Shown one piece after another: positions 45,850 through 57,394 of a DNA stretch of 64,000 bases. A program made the position numbers and the translations under genes. Position 1 is the first letter of the stretch; each line of letters opens with the position of its first letter. Below the pieces are notes generated by a model. The model saw only the letters and a program-made list of their open reading frames with translations. It did no database searches and had not been told where the DNA came from. The DNA lies in NCBI RefSeq assembly GCF_025766255.1, contig NW_026516665.1, positions 372,001 to 436,000 on the forward strand. Reading direction: 5' to 3'. The DNA is from Zychaea mexicana. Lineage: Eukaryota; Mucoromycota; Mucoromycetes; Mucorales; Lichtheimiaceae.

Positions 45850-47133
45850 TTATCGTTGAGAGGGTTCTTTGGCCGATATATATTCCCGGAATAACCGATC
45901 TGCATCCTCCTCCTTGTTTCGCTTATTATAGGATTTGATGAGAGCGCGATACATGGATTCGAGTGGCCGAAGATCATACATCTTGTTCATGAGCTCCAAC
46001 AGAGTTTCTGCAGTGCGTGGGTTTCGTTCTCGAAGAGCTTCGTGGCGGAATATATAATTGAATGTGACAACGCTAGGTTTGAGACCAGATCGCTCCAAGT
46101 CGAAGAATACGCGGCGTGCCTTGTCGACGTTGCGATGCTCGCAGTACCATCGGATCATGGTGTTGTAAAGCTCTAGATCGGGCTTCACCTTGTAGCCTGG
46201 CAACATGGTGTTATAGATATAATCAAGACCCCGCACATAACCTTGACGGCCGTGTGCATCAATCAATGCAACAAAGGTATGTGTGGAAGGTCGTGGCTTT
46301 TTCGATTCTGGTGCTGTAGTTTCACGAACGAGAGTGCCGAGCACATCTGGGTTTGCAGCTGGTGGTGTAGAGTAGGATGACAGGAGCGATGCAAAGCGGG
46401 ACTTTTTAGGCGGCGGCGATGGTGCAGCTTGCTTTTCCTTGGGTCCGTAGCGTTCTTGGAAGGCACGATCCGCTCCACGCACGTTACCCAATCGTCCATG
46501 CGCCTCGATCATTGTGTCATATGTAAATCCGTTTGGCTGGATGCCAGCGCTCTTCATCTTGTTTAAAATGACAAACACTTGCTCAGATCTGTTCGTCATG
46601 ATGGCTGCGCGCATCAACAGGTTGTAGCTGTATACGTTTGGCACCAAAGCACCGCTCCACAAAGAAGACGATGACCTGCGTCCTTCCAACTCCTCCCAGT
46701 ATTTGGCACACGATTCCCAATCATTGGCTCGACCGAAAAAGTCAATAAGGTGGTTGTAATCGCGCACGTCTGGCTGGTGTCCAGCAGCGTGCATGTTATT
46801 CCATACAAACAACAAACGTTCCTTGATAGCCTCGATTTCTTCTGGACCGTAGGCAACCAGTTTTTTGATACGGAACGAGTGAAGCGCCATCGAGTGGTAT
46901 TCGGCGGGCAAGTTGTTGAGTTGATTGTTGTCATGTAAAGCAGTATAGGCACTCCAAACAGCCCCGGCATTATGCCTTCGAACAGCATCTCGTAACGATC
47001 GAGTCATCTTGGGATTAACTGCGATTTTGAGCGGACGATACTGGAGATTCGCTGTGTGCGCATGTCGTACGGCAACTGTGTTGATTGGAATGCGTGCTTT
47101 TGGGAGCAACATGGTAAAGGGCCTTCGCAGCAT
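45850..47133 (-). CDS. Mitochondrial pentatricopeptide-repeat (PPR) protein
   Basis: An intronless minus-strand gene of about 427 codons from MLRRPFTMLLPKARIPINTV at 47133 to QR-stop at 45850; an upstream in-frame Met at 47166 is possible. The N-terminus is basic and hydrophobic with few acidic residues, fitting mitochondrial import. PPR units of about 35 residues are clear: PDVRDYNHLIDFFGRANDWE, PNVYSYNLLMRAAIMTNRSE, PNGFTYDTMIEAHGRLGNVR, PSTHTFVALIDAHGRQGYVR, PDLELYNTMIRWYCEHRNVD and PSVVTFNYIFRHEA. A Pro/Lys-rich insert (APSPPPKKSRF) sits between repeats four and five. Such proteins bind single-stranded organellar RNA to control its processing, stability or translation; the target cannot be predicted here. 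Codon use is GC-richer than surrounding DNA. Confidence 0.88.
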   Translation of the reverse strand: MLRRPFTMLLPKARIPINTVAVRHAHTANLQYRPLKIAVNPKMTRSLRDAVRRHNAGAVWSAYTALHDNNQLNNLPAEYHSMALHSFRIKKLVAYGPEEIEAIKERLLFVWNNMHAAGHQPDVRDYNHLIDFFGRANDWESCAKYWEELEGRRSSSSLWSGALVPNVYSYNLLMRAAIMTNRSEQVFVILNKMKSAGIQPNGFTYDTMIEAHGRLGNVRGADRAFQERYGPKEKQAAPSPPPKKSRFASLLSSYSTPPAANPDVLGTLVRETTAPESKKPRPSTHTFVALIDAHGRQGYVRGLDYIYNTMLPGYKVKPDLELYNTMIRWYCEHRNVDKARRVFFDLERSGLKPSVVTFNYIFRHEALRERNPRTAETLLELMNKMYDLRPLESMYRALIKSYNKRNKEEDADRLFREYISAKEPSQR

Positions 47134-48006
47134 GGTATCGACAAGGTGTGGAAAGCGACAAAACAAAGCAAAAATTTATTATTGCCACTTTCCCAACCTT
47201 GCCATTAGCTCGCTTAAAATAAACCCCGATGGTATATTGCCTGAAACAGCCTGACCAGGTACTTTTAAATGCGATCTTGCCCAAGTAGCATACAGCCATG
47301 AATACCGCATATTGGAGCAATATCGTATCTTGGAAACGTTTCTGAGCATTTGTAAGGGAAATATCATCGGCAGTCTCTCCATCAGCATAGTCATTACTCT
47401 TCAATAGAATATGTTAATATAGACGGGAGGATGAACCATTGATACTGTGCTTTGCTCATGGAAATTATCTTGGTAAGTATACAACTTCGCCAAAGTGTCC
47501 ATCATCTGTGAGATTTTGACTAGAAAGTGCCTATCATGCGTTTTGCAGCAAGTACATATTGTATCAGACCCTGTAGCTTTCAAATAAACTTTTCTACTAT
47601 GTAGTCTACTTTTACTAGCTCTTATATGCTAATCACGAATTCACTGGGAAAATCTCTAACGTTTAAGAGTGATTCGGTAAAAATTAACAAAACTTTTTGG
47701 GGGTGCTTTCAAGTTGGGTCTAGCAGAAACATGGAGTAGCCAGTGCCCAGTGGTTAAAGGGGAACTCCGGTCTGTAGCTGGGGACTTTAGCGATAAGGTG
47801 CGGAGCCCGCGCAGCAGTAGGCTATAAAGCTCAGCGCACTTGTTCCTGCACAAGCAACTGCTCTTTTTATTTCTTAGTGCTGTTTTTGTTTCCTCAGATC
47901 CACCCACCCTATTAACTTTCTTTTCCTCGAGCCATTTGCATATAAACAAAAGTTTATCTGTGTAAACTACTCGTAGGAATCATCCTTAGTACAAATAGCC
48001 ACGACA
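47134..48006. other. Divergent intergenic region, PPR / VPS35
   Basis: A minus-strand frame at 47404-47262 (MKSNDYADGETADDISLTNA, then a hydrophobic TILLQYAVFMAVCYLGKIAF) could be a small membrane protein or a 5' exon, but I found no convincing splice partner or family. At 47700-47840 a GC-richer block precedes the VPS35 leader. Otherwise nothing was seen. Confidence 0.4.
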
Positions 48007-51000
48007 ATGAGCGTTGTTATACCCAGCAGCCCAGCCCCGGCTGAGGATCAAGCCAAGCTTCTTGATGAAGTCCTTAATGTAGTCAAGATTCAGGCGCACC
48101 AAATGAAAAAGTGCCTTGTAAGTTATAGCATGAGTGCATAGAAATCAAGGCATTTGGAAATGGACCGAGAGTGGAGAGGAGTGTAGTGCTTGCTGTTCGC
48201 ATACAGGAACAAGCTACCGTGGGTACGCTTTTCCGAGATAAAACGGGCAAAGTTCTAAAATATGATATGGTGAACGTTTTAGGATAACAACAAGCTTATG
48301 GACGGATTAAAACATTGCTCCAATATGCTATCCGAACTGCGAACATCTGTTTTGACGCCCAAGATCTACTATGAACTGTGTACGTTTCTTTAGTTTCCTT
48401 GATTACCGTGGTTGAGCGCACCGTGAGTGAAGGAAAAAAGCGGACTGAAAATGGTAGATAGACATGGCTATTTTTGATGCGATGCGACACATGACGATAT
48501 TCCTGACGGAGGCACACAACTCTGAGCGTCATCATCTCGCCGACCTGTACGAGCTGGTGCAGTATGCTGGCAACATCGTTCCCCGTCTGTATTTGATGAT
48601 TACTGTCGGTTCAGTCTACATGAGCACACCCGAAGCTCCTGTTCGAGAAGTAATGCGGGATATGATGGAAATGGTTCGTGGCGTACAGCATCCGACACGA
48701 GGCCTGTTTCTCAGACATTATTTAAGCGGCATGACCCGTGATTATCTTCCCCTTGGAGAAAGCCCAGGGTGAGTGACATTATATTCTGTCCAAATCCGCG
48801 TAACTCCTTTCATTTTGCAAAAGAATACTGACTGATATGGGATGTGTGAAAATTTCAATGATGTTTCAAGACCAGAAGGAAATGTGCATGAGTCGGTCCA
48901 TTTTATTCTCACCAACTTCACCGAGATGAACAAGCTCTGGGTTCGATTGCAGCACCAGGGTCACACCCGGGACCGAGAAAAGAGAGAAGCGGAACGTCGA
49001 GAGCTGCGAATTCTAGTTGGTACAAGCCTTGTACGGTTAAGTCAGCTTGAAGGTGTGGATCTACGTATCTACCAAAGTGTAAGTTTGAAGTAATGATCGA
49101 CTTGTTTCAAAGAAGAATTAACAAGTATGCTTCATTGTAGTTGATTTTGCCGGGGATCTTAGATCAAGTAGTCAGCTGTCGTGATGTAATTGCCCAAGAG
49201 TATTTGATGGAAGTGATCATTCAGGTACAACTCGACGATCTATGCTTATATCCGTTACCATCCTGTATCAAGTGCATACAACCGAGAATGTCCAATTGCT
49301 AACGAATTTATCGGTAGGTGTTCCCCGACGAGTTCCATCTGCGCACCCTGCAACCTTTTCTGTCTGCAATAGCCCAGCTCCATCCTAGAGTTAATATCAA
49401 GCATATCATTATTTCGCTTATTGACCGATTGGCAGCCTATGCCGCCCGAGAAGCAGAGTCCGATGTATCATTTGAGGCACGACAAAAGAAGGAAGAGCAG
49501 GCCAGACTTGTTCAACTGGAGAAACGTAAACGACTACAACGTGAACTACAAGGCGAGGAAGTAACGGAGGAGCTGGCGATTAACGCTGCAACATCTGAAG
49601 GCGACGAAAAAGAAACCCTCACGAATGGTGAACTTGATGAGTCTAAAGGAATTGAAGGAGGTCCAGAAGAACAGAAGGCCACCGACGACGACAAGGCGAT
49701 TGAAAAGAAGGGCGAAAAGACAGAAGAAAAAACAAATGGCAAGGAAGAGAATGTGGTTAAGAAAGTCCGGGGTATCCCAGAAGATGTTGAGCTATTCGTT
49801 GTTTTCTGGGAACAAGTGGTCGAACTTGTCAAGGTACTTGTATGAATATTCTGCTATGCACAACTTCAGTATGCATACTAAATAGACTAACGTCAACGGC
49901 ACAACTGCACATTAGGCCCGTCCCGATCTTTCTATACAAGACTTGACAGCACTACTTGTTTCGATGACCAATTTGTCGCTATCCTGCTACCCTGAGCGTC
50001 TCGAGTACGTGGATCTAGTCCTTACCTACGCCAAAGACAAGGTCATTGAATACTCCGATTCTGCGGATCTTCACTCGAAGGTCACGGAAGCCAATCTGCT
50101 CGCACTGCTACTAGCACCCATCACCAACTACACGTCTGTTTTGACCCTACTGGCTCTTTCCAACTACCAGTCTCTCCTTGGTGTCCGTCCGTACAATACC
50201 CGTCGTGCCATTGCGCATGCTATTATTTCCAGTATCCTCAAAAACCAGACTGTTATTAGTAGTCCAGAGGATGTACATGATATCCTAGAACTGTGCGACG
50301 TTTTGTTGCGCGACCAAAAGGATGCACCGGTTGGTGCTGTTCCTGCATCACCAATGTACGGTATTCGTGGGCGCACGGTTAACTTAGAACAGGAAGAGTT
50401 TGCTGAAGAACAGGGATGGATGGCAAAACTGGTTCATCTTTTCCAATCGGATAATGATGACACACAATTCTTGGTAAGTTCTGCTTAGAGGCAGTAGGAG
50501 GTCGACCAGGCTAACTTATGTTTTTCTAGCTTCTATCTGCGGCAAGAAAACAATTCAGCGAAGGTGGAAGTCGCGTACGATTTACATCGCCTCCGCTGAT
50601 CATATCTGCCATGAAACTGGCCCGAAGATACAAGATCCAGGAAACCCAGGTAGTGGTCTAGAAAGAAAGAAAGAAAGAATGAATGAATGAAAAGTATAGT
50701 CAGGGTATCTGATCCGATGATGTAGGACGAATTCTGGGAAAAGAAGACAAGTGCGCTTTTCCGGTTTATCCATCAGATCATCTCAACGTTGTACGACAAA
50801 TGCGAGGAGTGTGCAGGCCAATGCCTCCGCTTCTTCCTGTTAGCTGGTCAAAGTGCTGCCGAGTGTGGGTTTGAGGAAATCTCGTACGAGTTCTTTGTGC
50901 AGGCGTTCACGATCTATGAAGAATCGATATCCGAGTCCCGTGCTCAGTTCCAGGCAATTACGTGCATCATTGGTGCATTGCAGCAGACACGGGTCTTTTC

Positions 51001-51588
51001 TGCCGAAACATATGACACGCTGATTACCAAAGCGGCGCTCCACAGTGCCAAGCTTTTGAAAAAGCCAGATCAGTCGCGGGCCGTCACCCTCTCGTCGCAT
51101 TTGTGGTGGGTTGCAGACAACGGAGAAGCGGAGCAGCCAAGTCGCAGTGGCAAGCGCGCATTGGAGTGCTTGCAAAAAGCGCTCAAAATTGCAGACAGCT
51201 GCATGGATGCAGTGACCAACGTCCAGCTGTTTGTCGAGATCCTGAATCGCTACATTTACTACTTTGAGAAGGGCAACGACGCGGTAAGACTTGCGCGCTA
51301 CTATCAAGAGGAAGAGTTTAAGGTGCTCCTACTGACTATGCCTCTTTGCAGATCACTGTCAAGTACTTGAACAGCCTTATTGACTTGATCCACTCCAACT
51401 TGGCCAACATGGATAACCCCGACCAGCATCCACCAACATCGAACTCTTCGTCGCTTATGGAACCCCATGGCCAAATGTCTGACTATGTCCGCAGACACTT
51501 CCGTGCTACCTTGCAGCATATAAAGGAGCGCAAAGAACGCGCTGAGGCCCCCTCCTATGCGGATGTTGACCTTGGCCCAGAGCTGTGA
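48007..51588 (+). CDS. VPS35: VPS35, retromer cargo-selective core subunit
   Basis: A multi-exon gene from [20 protein letters not shown] (ATG 48007) to GPEL-stop (51588). Landmarks: [16 protein letters not shown] joined to [20 protein letters not shown], the Vps26-binding [14 protein letters not shown] segment, the [20 protein letters not shown] block that is nearly invariant in VPS35, then [20 protein letters not shown], the HEAT-like solenoid, and the C-terminal Vps29-binding half ([47 protein letters not shown]). VPS35 forms the arch of retromer with VPS26 and VPS29 and retrieves sorting receptors from endosomes to the Golgi or plasma membrane. A highly charged Lys/Glu-rich insert of roughly 90 residues at about 49500-49770 is longer than in animals but of the kind fungi carry. 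It converges on the calmodulin gene with 257 bases between stops. Confidence 0.95.
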
Positions 51589-51845
51589 AAAGTAAATGAG
51601 AACTTGTAGTATTCTTGTTCCTTTATGTTGTATAAAAATTCCAATGTACAGAAAAAAAAAAGAGATAACCCAACAGAAGGTTTGCTATTCTACGTTTTGA
51701 TGGGGAGACTGGGTAGATGGTAAGATGGAGAGAGGGCACTGTACGTAAAGCGAGAGACGCGAGAGACACAGAATGCGAGTGTTGTGGGTGTGTTTTGTGG
51801 GGGAAGTGGGTGGAGGTGCAAAAACAAAGAAAAGAAACCTTTCTT

Positions 51846-52976
51846 TTATTTGGACATCTGCAAAAGAGACATCGTTAGTTACGTAGCTGGATGCGGGTCT
51901 CGTGGGGGCATCAGGGACCGTTCTGTTCTGTACCACTTACCATCATCTTCACGAACTCGTCGTAATTGATCTGACCGTCCTGGTCAACGTCGGCTTCACG
52001 GATCATTTCGTCGACTTCTTCCTCAGACAGCTTCTCGCCTATTAGGTGGATGAAATACACATATCGCTTTTTAGCTTTGCCCCCGCTCTCTTCTGTGTCC
52101 GTCGTGCACACCGCACTCGCTCTCTTTTTCCTTCCTTACCTAAAGACGTCATCACGTGGCGCAGCTCTGCTGCCGAGATGTATCCGTTACCGTCCTTATC
52201 AAACACCTTGAAGGCTTCCTGGATCTCCTCCTGCGAATCCGTGTCCTTCATTTTTCTAAGAGGAACAAAAGCAAGCTCAAAGTCAAAACAAGGTCCAACA
52301 TCTCCCGCGAACGTAAAAGAAACATAGCAGCAGCACCACCATCCGTAGTAGGAAGAGGATGAAGGGGTTACCTTGCCAACATGGTCAAGAACTCGCTGAA
52401 ATCGATGGTACCGTTACCATCACTGTCGACCTCGTTGACCTGGTTTCACGTCAAATTTTTAGTTTATACTTTTGGTGTAAAAAAATAAATCGTGCATGAA
52501 AATAAAATGCCAAGAATCCAGGGCCCAAGTACACCAGTCCTTAATGATATTGACGGATTTCACACTCCCAAAAAAAAAAAAGGCAAGGAACGTGAAAGGG
52601 AAGAAAGGCCCACAACAATGTCCAAGATAAGAGCGCCCCACTTTGTCTCAGTGGAACTTACCATGTCCTGCAACTCGGCCTCAGTAGGGTTCAAGTTAAG
52701 CGACCTCATGACGGTGCCTAACTCCTTGGTAGTGATTGAGCCATCACCATCTTTGTCAAAGAGCGAGAAAGCTTCCTTGAACTCGGCAATTTGTTCTTCG
52801 GTAAGTTGGTCAGCCTAAAAGTTGATGAAACAGAAAGTCGTTGTGTGTAAAGTTGTCAGTGCTCAATCGCCCTCGCTCATTTTGAACTCGCAAGGTATAA
52901 TAGGTATGCTCACTATTGCTGTCGACAACCGTGGCAACAATGACGACAATAGCAGCCACTTACCATTGCTTTTCTA
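51846..52976 (-). CDS. CMD1: Calmodulin
   Basis: Six exons on the minus strand give 149 codons: the ATG alone (52976-52974), 52814-52662, then three internal exons, and a last exon with 12 coding bases (51857-51846). Four EF-hands are complete: [36 protein letters not shown] and [12 protein letters not shown], each with Asp or Glu at positions 1, 3 and 12. The central helix [14 protein letters not shown] and the end FVKMMMSK are standard. Calmodulin is the calcium sensor that activates calcineurin, CaM kinases and myosins. The sequence differs little from animal calmodulin (for example [15 protein letters not shown]). Reading through the last intron would give a false tail (VSGTEQNGP); splicing from ATGATG|GTAAGT to the exon ATG-TCC-AAA-TAA restores the family ending. 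Confidence 0.96.
52974..52976 (-). other. Start exon contributing only the ATG
   Basis: On the minus strand the start codon is followed directly by GTAAGTGG, and the next exon starts GCTGACCAACTTACC after TTTTAG (52815-52820). The join gives M-A-D-Q-L-T-E-E, the universal calmodulin N-terminus. Confidence 0.88.
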
Positions 52977-55270
52977 AATGAAAGAGAGTTGAGAGAGAAA
53001 AGAGAAAACAAGAGAAAAAAGAAGAAACTGACAACGGGGCAGCTCACACTGACGCTATAAAAAGCGGGACGCAGCCTGTCGTCATTCGTTACACACTACC
53101 GAACAGTGCTGGAAAGGTTCCACATGCTCAACGAGGTCCGGAGTACAAATCCATAGCAAAGTCTCCTAAATATATCTCTTCGGCCGCTTTATCACTTGCT
53201 CATACTCGGTGCGGTGCGGTCATCACCACTCTGCTGCACTTGTACGGAAGAAAAGAGACATGGGCCGTGCAACACATTTCGTGTACGCCTGAAGTTTTGA
53301 TTCAGTGGCCTCGTTGATAGGTGTCGACGAGCTCATTCATGCTGTTGTGGTGTGAGAGTATGTACTAGCAGATCGTTTTCCTTAGATGCTTCGAGTGTAC
53401 AGACAAACAAGTTGCATCTTTTCGTCTTCTTCGTTTCGATGGGACGCTTGAGTATTCAATCCCAGTAATACCAAGTACTGCTGTACTCGTATGACATGTG
53501 CCTCTTTAATGTGACCCCTCGATGTTCTTCCGCTTGTAGCACGCGTGAAGCATTAACACTCTAATATGAGTGTTGGATCATAATTGTAATATGATACGTA
53601 GATGCTCCGCTTACAGCCAAAAGCGCGATTGGGAATTTGTTGTTTTAAGAAGGGTCTCGAAGGAGTTTTCATCGTGCGCCATCATCATCGTTATAGTAGC
53701 TGTTACCAGCATTTTACTCCTGTATCTGATCTTAAAGGTCTATCAGTGCTCAACAAGTGCCACTATAGAGTTTGATAGCCTGGTCTGACTCTAGTGTGGG
53801 TGCATTGCTTAATTTTCTTGATCTCATTGTCAACCCCATTAATTTAGGAACACCATGTGTAATTGTTTACAGTCTCTGTCAACTCAGCAATTCAGCTGCG
53901 GGTCGGCCATGCTACTAAAAAAAGATTTCTGCTTCGCACTAGTGCACACGACAATAGACTGCTTAGTTTAGTGATGAGTATTGCTATCACGAAAATTATC
54001 AGCTACCACACAACGATGATATTAAAATTGTCTTTCTTGGCGGTTTCTTTCAAGAGGAGCTGAGGTTCAGCATTATCATTCTCATTCTTTTCGGCAACAC
54101 TCCGCGGAGCGTGCCAGATGAGATATGTTGTGTGTTAATAAGTTAAAGATATTGTTTAAAGGCAGCTCTGTGTAGAAAAGTAGGACAGAGCAAGATATCT
54201 TAGTACGGCGGGTCTCTTTTTATAGTCATTAGCACCAAGGTTTAAGAGTAATCTAATGGGTACAGTGTTATAAAGCAAGCAAAACATGTCTTCTCAACTA
54301 TTAGGATACAAGATTACCTAAAAAGCATCCTTTCATTGGAATGCTGTTTAGCTATATACATACCGTGATATATTGTTTGCTAAACTATCCATTACTACAC
54401 TGCGCTATGATATATCTTCCGTCAACGAAAATCGCACGAAGGGAATGCTTACAACCCGCGAGCAAATCAATGCAACTCTTGCTTCTCCAGTCAAGTATCG
54501 TGGTAAGCAGTATTCAGCACACGTAAATCTTAGATAGCCGTATTCCATTGAAAAGCCTCGATGCTAACAATACAGAATATGCTGCTCACAGCCCGTTTGC
54601 CCAATCGTGTCAGCACGATAGCGCATGAAACGGTGGGAGCAACCACATATGTCTCTGAACGTTTCCTGTGCCTTAAAGAGGTGTTGTATTTTGTTCTTCG
54701 GCAACGATATTATCATCCAGCAATAGGTGGTGCTCGTACACTGGCAGACGATTGCCGTTAGGCGCGTTGGATATCAGAGCATTTGCGAATAGCGCGTCGT
54801 GCTCGGCTCCAGTAAGGCTGGGCCAAAACTCAGCGAAATATCAACCACATGGTACTCGAAGGACTTGTTCATTTTTTTCCCGAGGTGCGGCAGTACTCTT
54901 AATAAGGTCTTCTGTTAGAGCATAGTTTGCTGCAGCGACGATCCACCCCAAAATTCCTGTGGGTTTGCCGAGAAATATTATATATACTTTTGAAGAAATG
55001 GGTTGTTGCTGTGGTGTTGATGCTGTTGCGTCATCTAGCTCTATGGTGTCCGCGAGCACCATGTGGCTACAGAGGTAAAAAAAAATAAATAGGAAGACCA
55101 GCATTTGGGAAATATAGTGATTCAAATAGAACGCAAGCCTTGCCATCTGATGCTCCAAGTTTATGCGCATGGTTAAATGATAAACAAGCTGTCGTGGAAG
55201 ACCACGCCTCTAAATCCTGACTAGGAAACCCCGCCAGTGAACCTTCTTTTTTTCCACTAGATCGATCGTC
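52977..55270. other. Intergenic, 2.3 kb, upstream of calmodulin and the SPOUT gene
   Basis: The first ~250 bases are the calmodulin promoter and leader (A/G-rich on the plus strand at 52979-53030). The rest is AT-rich. A minus-strand open frame interrupted by one stop lies at 54673-55170 (listed separately). A short frame at 53570-53788 has one hydrophobic segment but no family resemblance. Confidence 0.5.
54673..55170 (-). pseudogene. Possible gene or pseudogene, open frame with one in-frame TGA
   Basis: The minus-strand frame starts MRINLEHQMARLAFYLNHYI with a hydrophobic leader (MLVFLFIFFYLCSHMVLA), reads DTIELDDATAS and GILGWIVAAANYALTEDLIK, meets TGA at 54843-54841, and continues in the same frame with YFAEFWPSLTGAEHDALFAN, ALISNAPNGNRLPVYEHHLL and LDDNIVAEE to TAA at 54675-54673. 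Composition on both sides of the stop is protein-like. I do not recognise a family. It may be a recently broken gene, or coincidence; an overlapping plus-strand frame (54561-54761) weakens the case. Confidence 0.3.
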
Positions 55271-56857
55271 ATGTCAACCAGCGGAAATCGACAACAGCAA
55301 AAGGTTATTAGTGTGTACATGCAAACGGTAGTAATTGCAACCGTTAACTCAAAACTATTGCCATTACAATAAACACAGCGCAAGAAGCCACCAAAAACAT
55401 ATGAAAACAAACATTTTTCCGGGCCTTTGTACGATCCCAATAGCAGTCGACCTGGCAAGGTTCAGAAAACGACAAATGATAATGCGAGCAATGATAAACA
55501 GAGATTCGAACGGCCGAGAAAGTACACAATTACTGTAGCAATCCCGGCCAGCGTAGTTGACAGTGCACCAACACTTGAAATGAAGACGATCTTGGCTGGG
55601 CAGGTTTGTTAACTGGAATAATTGGATACTGAGAAACAAATGAAAAAAAAAAACTGGTTATTCAAAAAGTAGATAGATTGCTCGAAGTCTCGTGATATTC
55701 AATGTGGATGAAGTGGTTATTTATGACGATAAGAAAAAATGGGCAGACAGCAAGATCAACCCCAATCTTTTTTTGGCACGCGTATTACAATACATGGAGA
55801 CGCCGCAGTGAGTAAACTTTAACTTTTTACTAAAGAGCAGCAGCATTCTTGAGGTCTAAAGGAAAAAAAAGGAAAGTGATGAATGACTAAACGAGCTATA
55901 AAAGATATCTGCGAAAAGCATTGGTGCCCTTTCACCCTGATCTGAAGTTTGCCGGACTCTTACCGCCCTTAGAAACGCCACATCATCCTAATTTACAACA
56001 AGCGATGCGGTATCGTGAAGGTGTCACACTGAATAAAGAAGGAACAGGCACGCTGGTGGATATTGGCATGTACCGACGGGCACGACTTGAAAAGTTGATA
56101 CAACCGGGAGTTCGGGTCACGGTGGAGCTACCGGAACCGCTCGCCGCAGCCGACACACGAAAGGGCCAAAAGCCAATCAACGTCAAGGCTGTGAGCCCAA
56201 AGGCGCCACGGGAAAAGGCAGGTCATTACTGGGGATACCATATCCGGCTGGCGTCGTCGTTTTCACGTGTGATTACAGAGTCACCCTATGAGGTATGACG
56301 AGAATGTTTGCATCATGTAACAATGTAAATAAGTTTACAATCGATGTAACTTTAGGGAGGCTACGATTTCACTGTGGGTATTTCGGACCGCGATGCGCGT
56401 GACATGTTCGATGACGGTGTGACGAATGAGGTCAAATCCTTCAAGTAAGCACAGCATGGTACAGACACAGACGCATCCAACTACTTGGCTGTCTACCTAT
56501 TAATACACAAGCTACGTAACAAAATGTTTCTTTTAGACATCTTCTTTTTGCATTTGGGGGTCCATCAGGCGATCTGCAGGAGGCTGTTGAGGCGGATGAA
56601 GATCTCAAGTGTGCGGGTGAAGACACGGCTGAGTTGTTTGATCTTTTCGTCGATCCCAGTGCACGGGCTGGAACGCGATCGGTGCGACTGGAGGCAAGTG
56701 AGATGTATTTATACATCTTGGATGCTCACGTGTGTGTGAGAAACAAAATTTGTATGTGTGTGTGTGTGTATATTGTGTCTGACAACTCTTGGAACATTAG
56801 GAATCGATTACCACTGTGATGTCCGTGTTCCAGGCTGCGACTTCAAAAGGGTCGTGA
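55271..56857 (+). CDS. SPOUT-family RNA methyltransferase (SPOUT1/C9orf114-like)
   Basis: Seven exons, best joined as 55271-55303, 55379-55603, 55677-55807, 55915-56292, 56356-56444, 56537-56693 and 56801-56857. After a hydrophilic basic N-terminus the protein reads KYTITVAIPASVVDSAPTLE, LAGQIARSLVIFNVDEVVIY, LARVLQYMETPQYLRKALVP and FHPDLKFAGLLPPLETPHHP, the alpha/beta-knot pattern of the C9orf114/CENP-32 family, then an OB-like insert (VRVTVELPEP, GYHIRLASSFSRVI) and the cofactor knot FAFGGPSGDLQE. The human protein methylates RNA and associates with spindle and kinetochore; the fungal relatives are little studied. The penultimate intron (56694-56800) uses a GC donor. Length (~350 residues) is normal. 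Confidence 0.9.
56694..56800 (+). other. GC-AG intron in the SPOUT gene
   Basis: GAG is followed by GCAAGTGAG at 56694, and the intron ends AACATTAG at 56800. The join gives R-L-E-E-S-I-T-T-V, matching the family's last helix. The intron carries a (TG)n tract at about 56755-56769. Confidence 0.8.
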
Positions 56858-57394
56858 TTAAGTGTGCACGAGAGACGCGCAAAAAGCAGCGAACATAGAC
56901 AGACACAACTAGATACTTTAGAGAGCGAGGGTGTGAGATGGCCGAGAATATACACATGCAAATCAATTTTATGCGCAACGTCATCAATTAAGCCAATTAT
57001 GGATGCCTTGGCACACTTGTGAACTGGGAAACGACAGTGCGAGACAGAGAGGGTGAAGAGAGCGTGGAGGGTGGAAGAAGGGGTTTGCGGTTTGTGTTAG
57101 GAAAAGCGTTAAAAAAGCTTAATAAGACAAGCTACGTCCTTGACAGTTCACCCTACTTGTGCTGTGCTGCTGGTATTCTCCCTCCAGCAACAGTCAGATG
57201 TCACACAACCCTGAAAGCTGTTTGTCCAATATACACAAGACGTCAGCTGCAGCAATATGTCGTGCATCATGATTTGGACCATCCACCACCACTAATTTCT
57301 TCAGGCATTAATTCTTGGTCCGTAAAAAATTCTCTTCACGCTTCTTCTTTCTTTCTCTTCTCCTTCCCCCACTTTCTCGGACAGCACCACCTCC
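56858..57394. other. Intergenic between SPOUT and C2H2 genes
   Basis: 537 bases. A GA-rich stretch (57030-57110) is followed by a C/T-rich leader (57330-57380). An open frame here (57019-57498) overlaps the C2H2 gene in another frame and has no family resemblance. Confidence 0.5.

Noticed and set aside
51911..51940. Unusual calmodulin C-terminus VSGTEQNGP
   Set aside because: It is read-through of the last intron; GTAAGT after ATGATG and the exon ATG-TCC-AAA-TAA give the normal MMMSK end.
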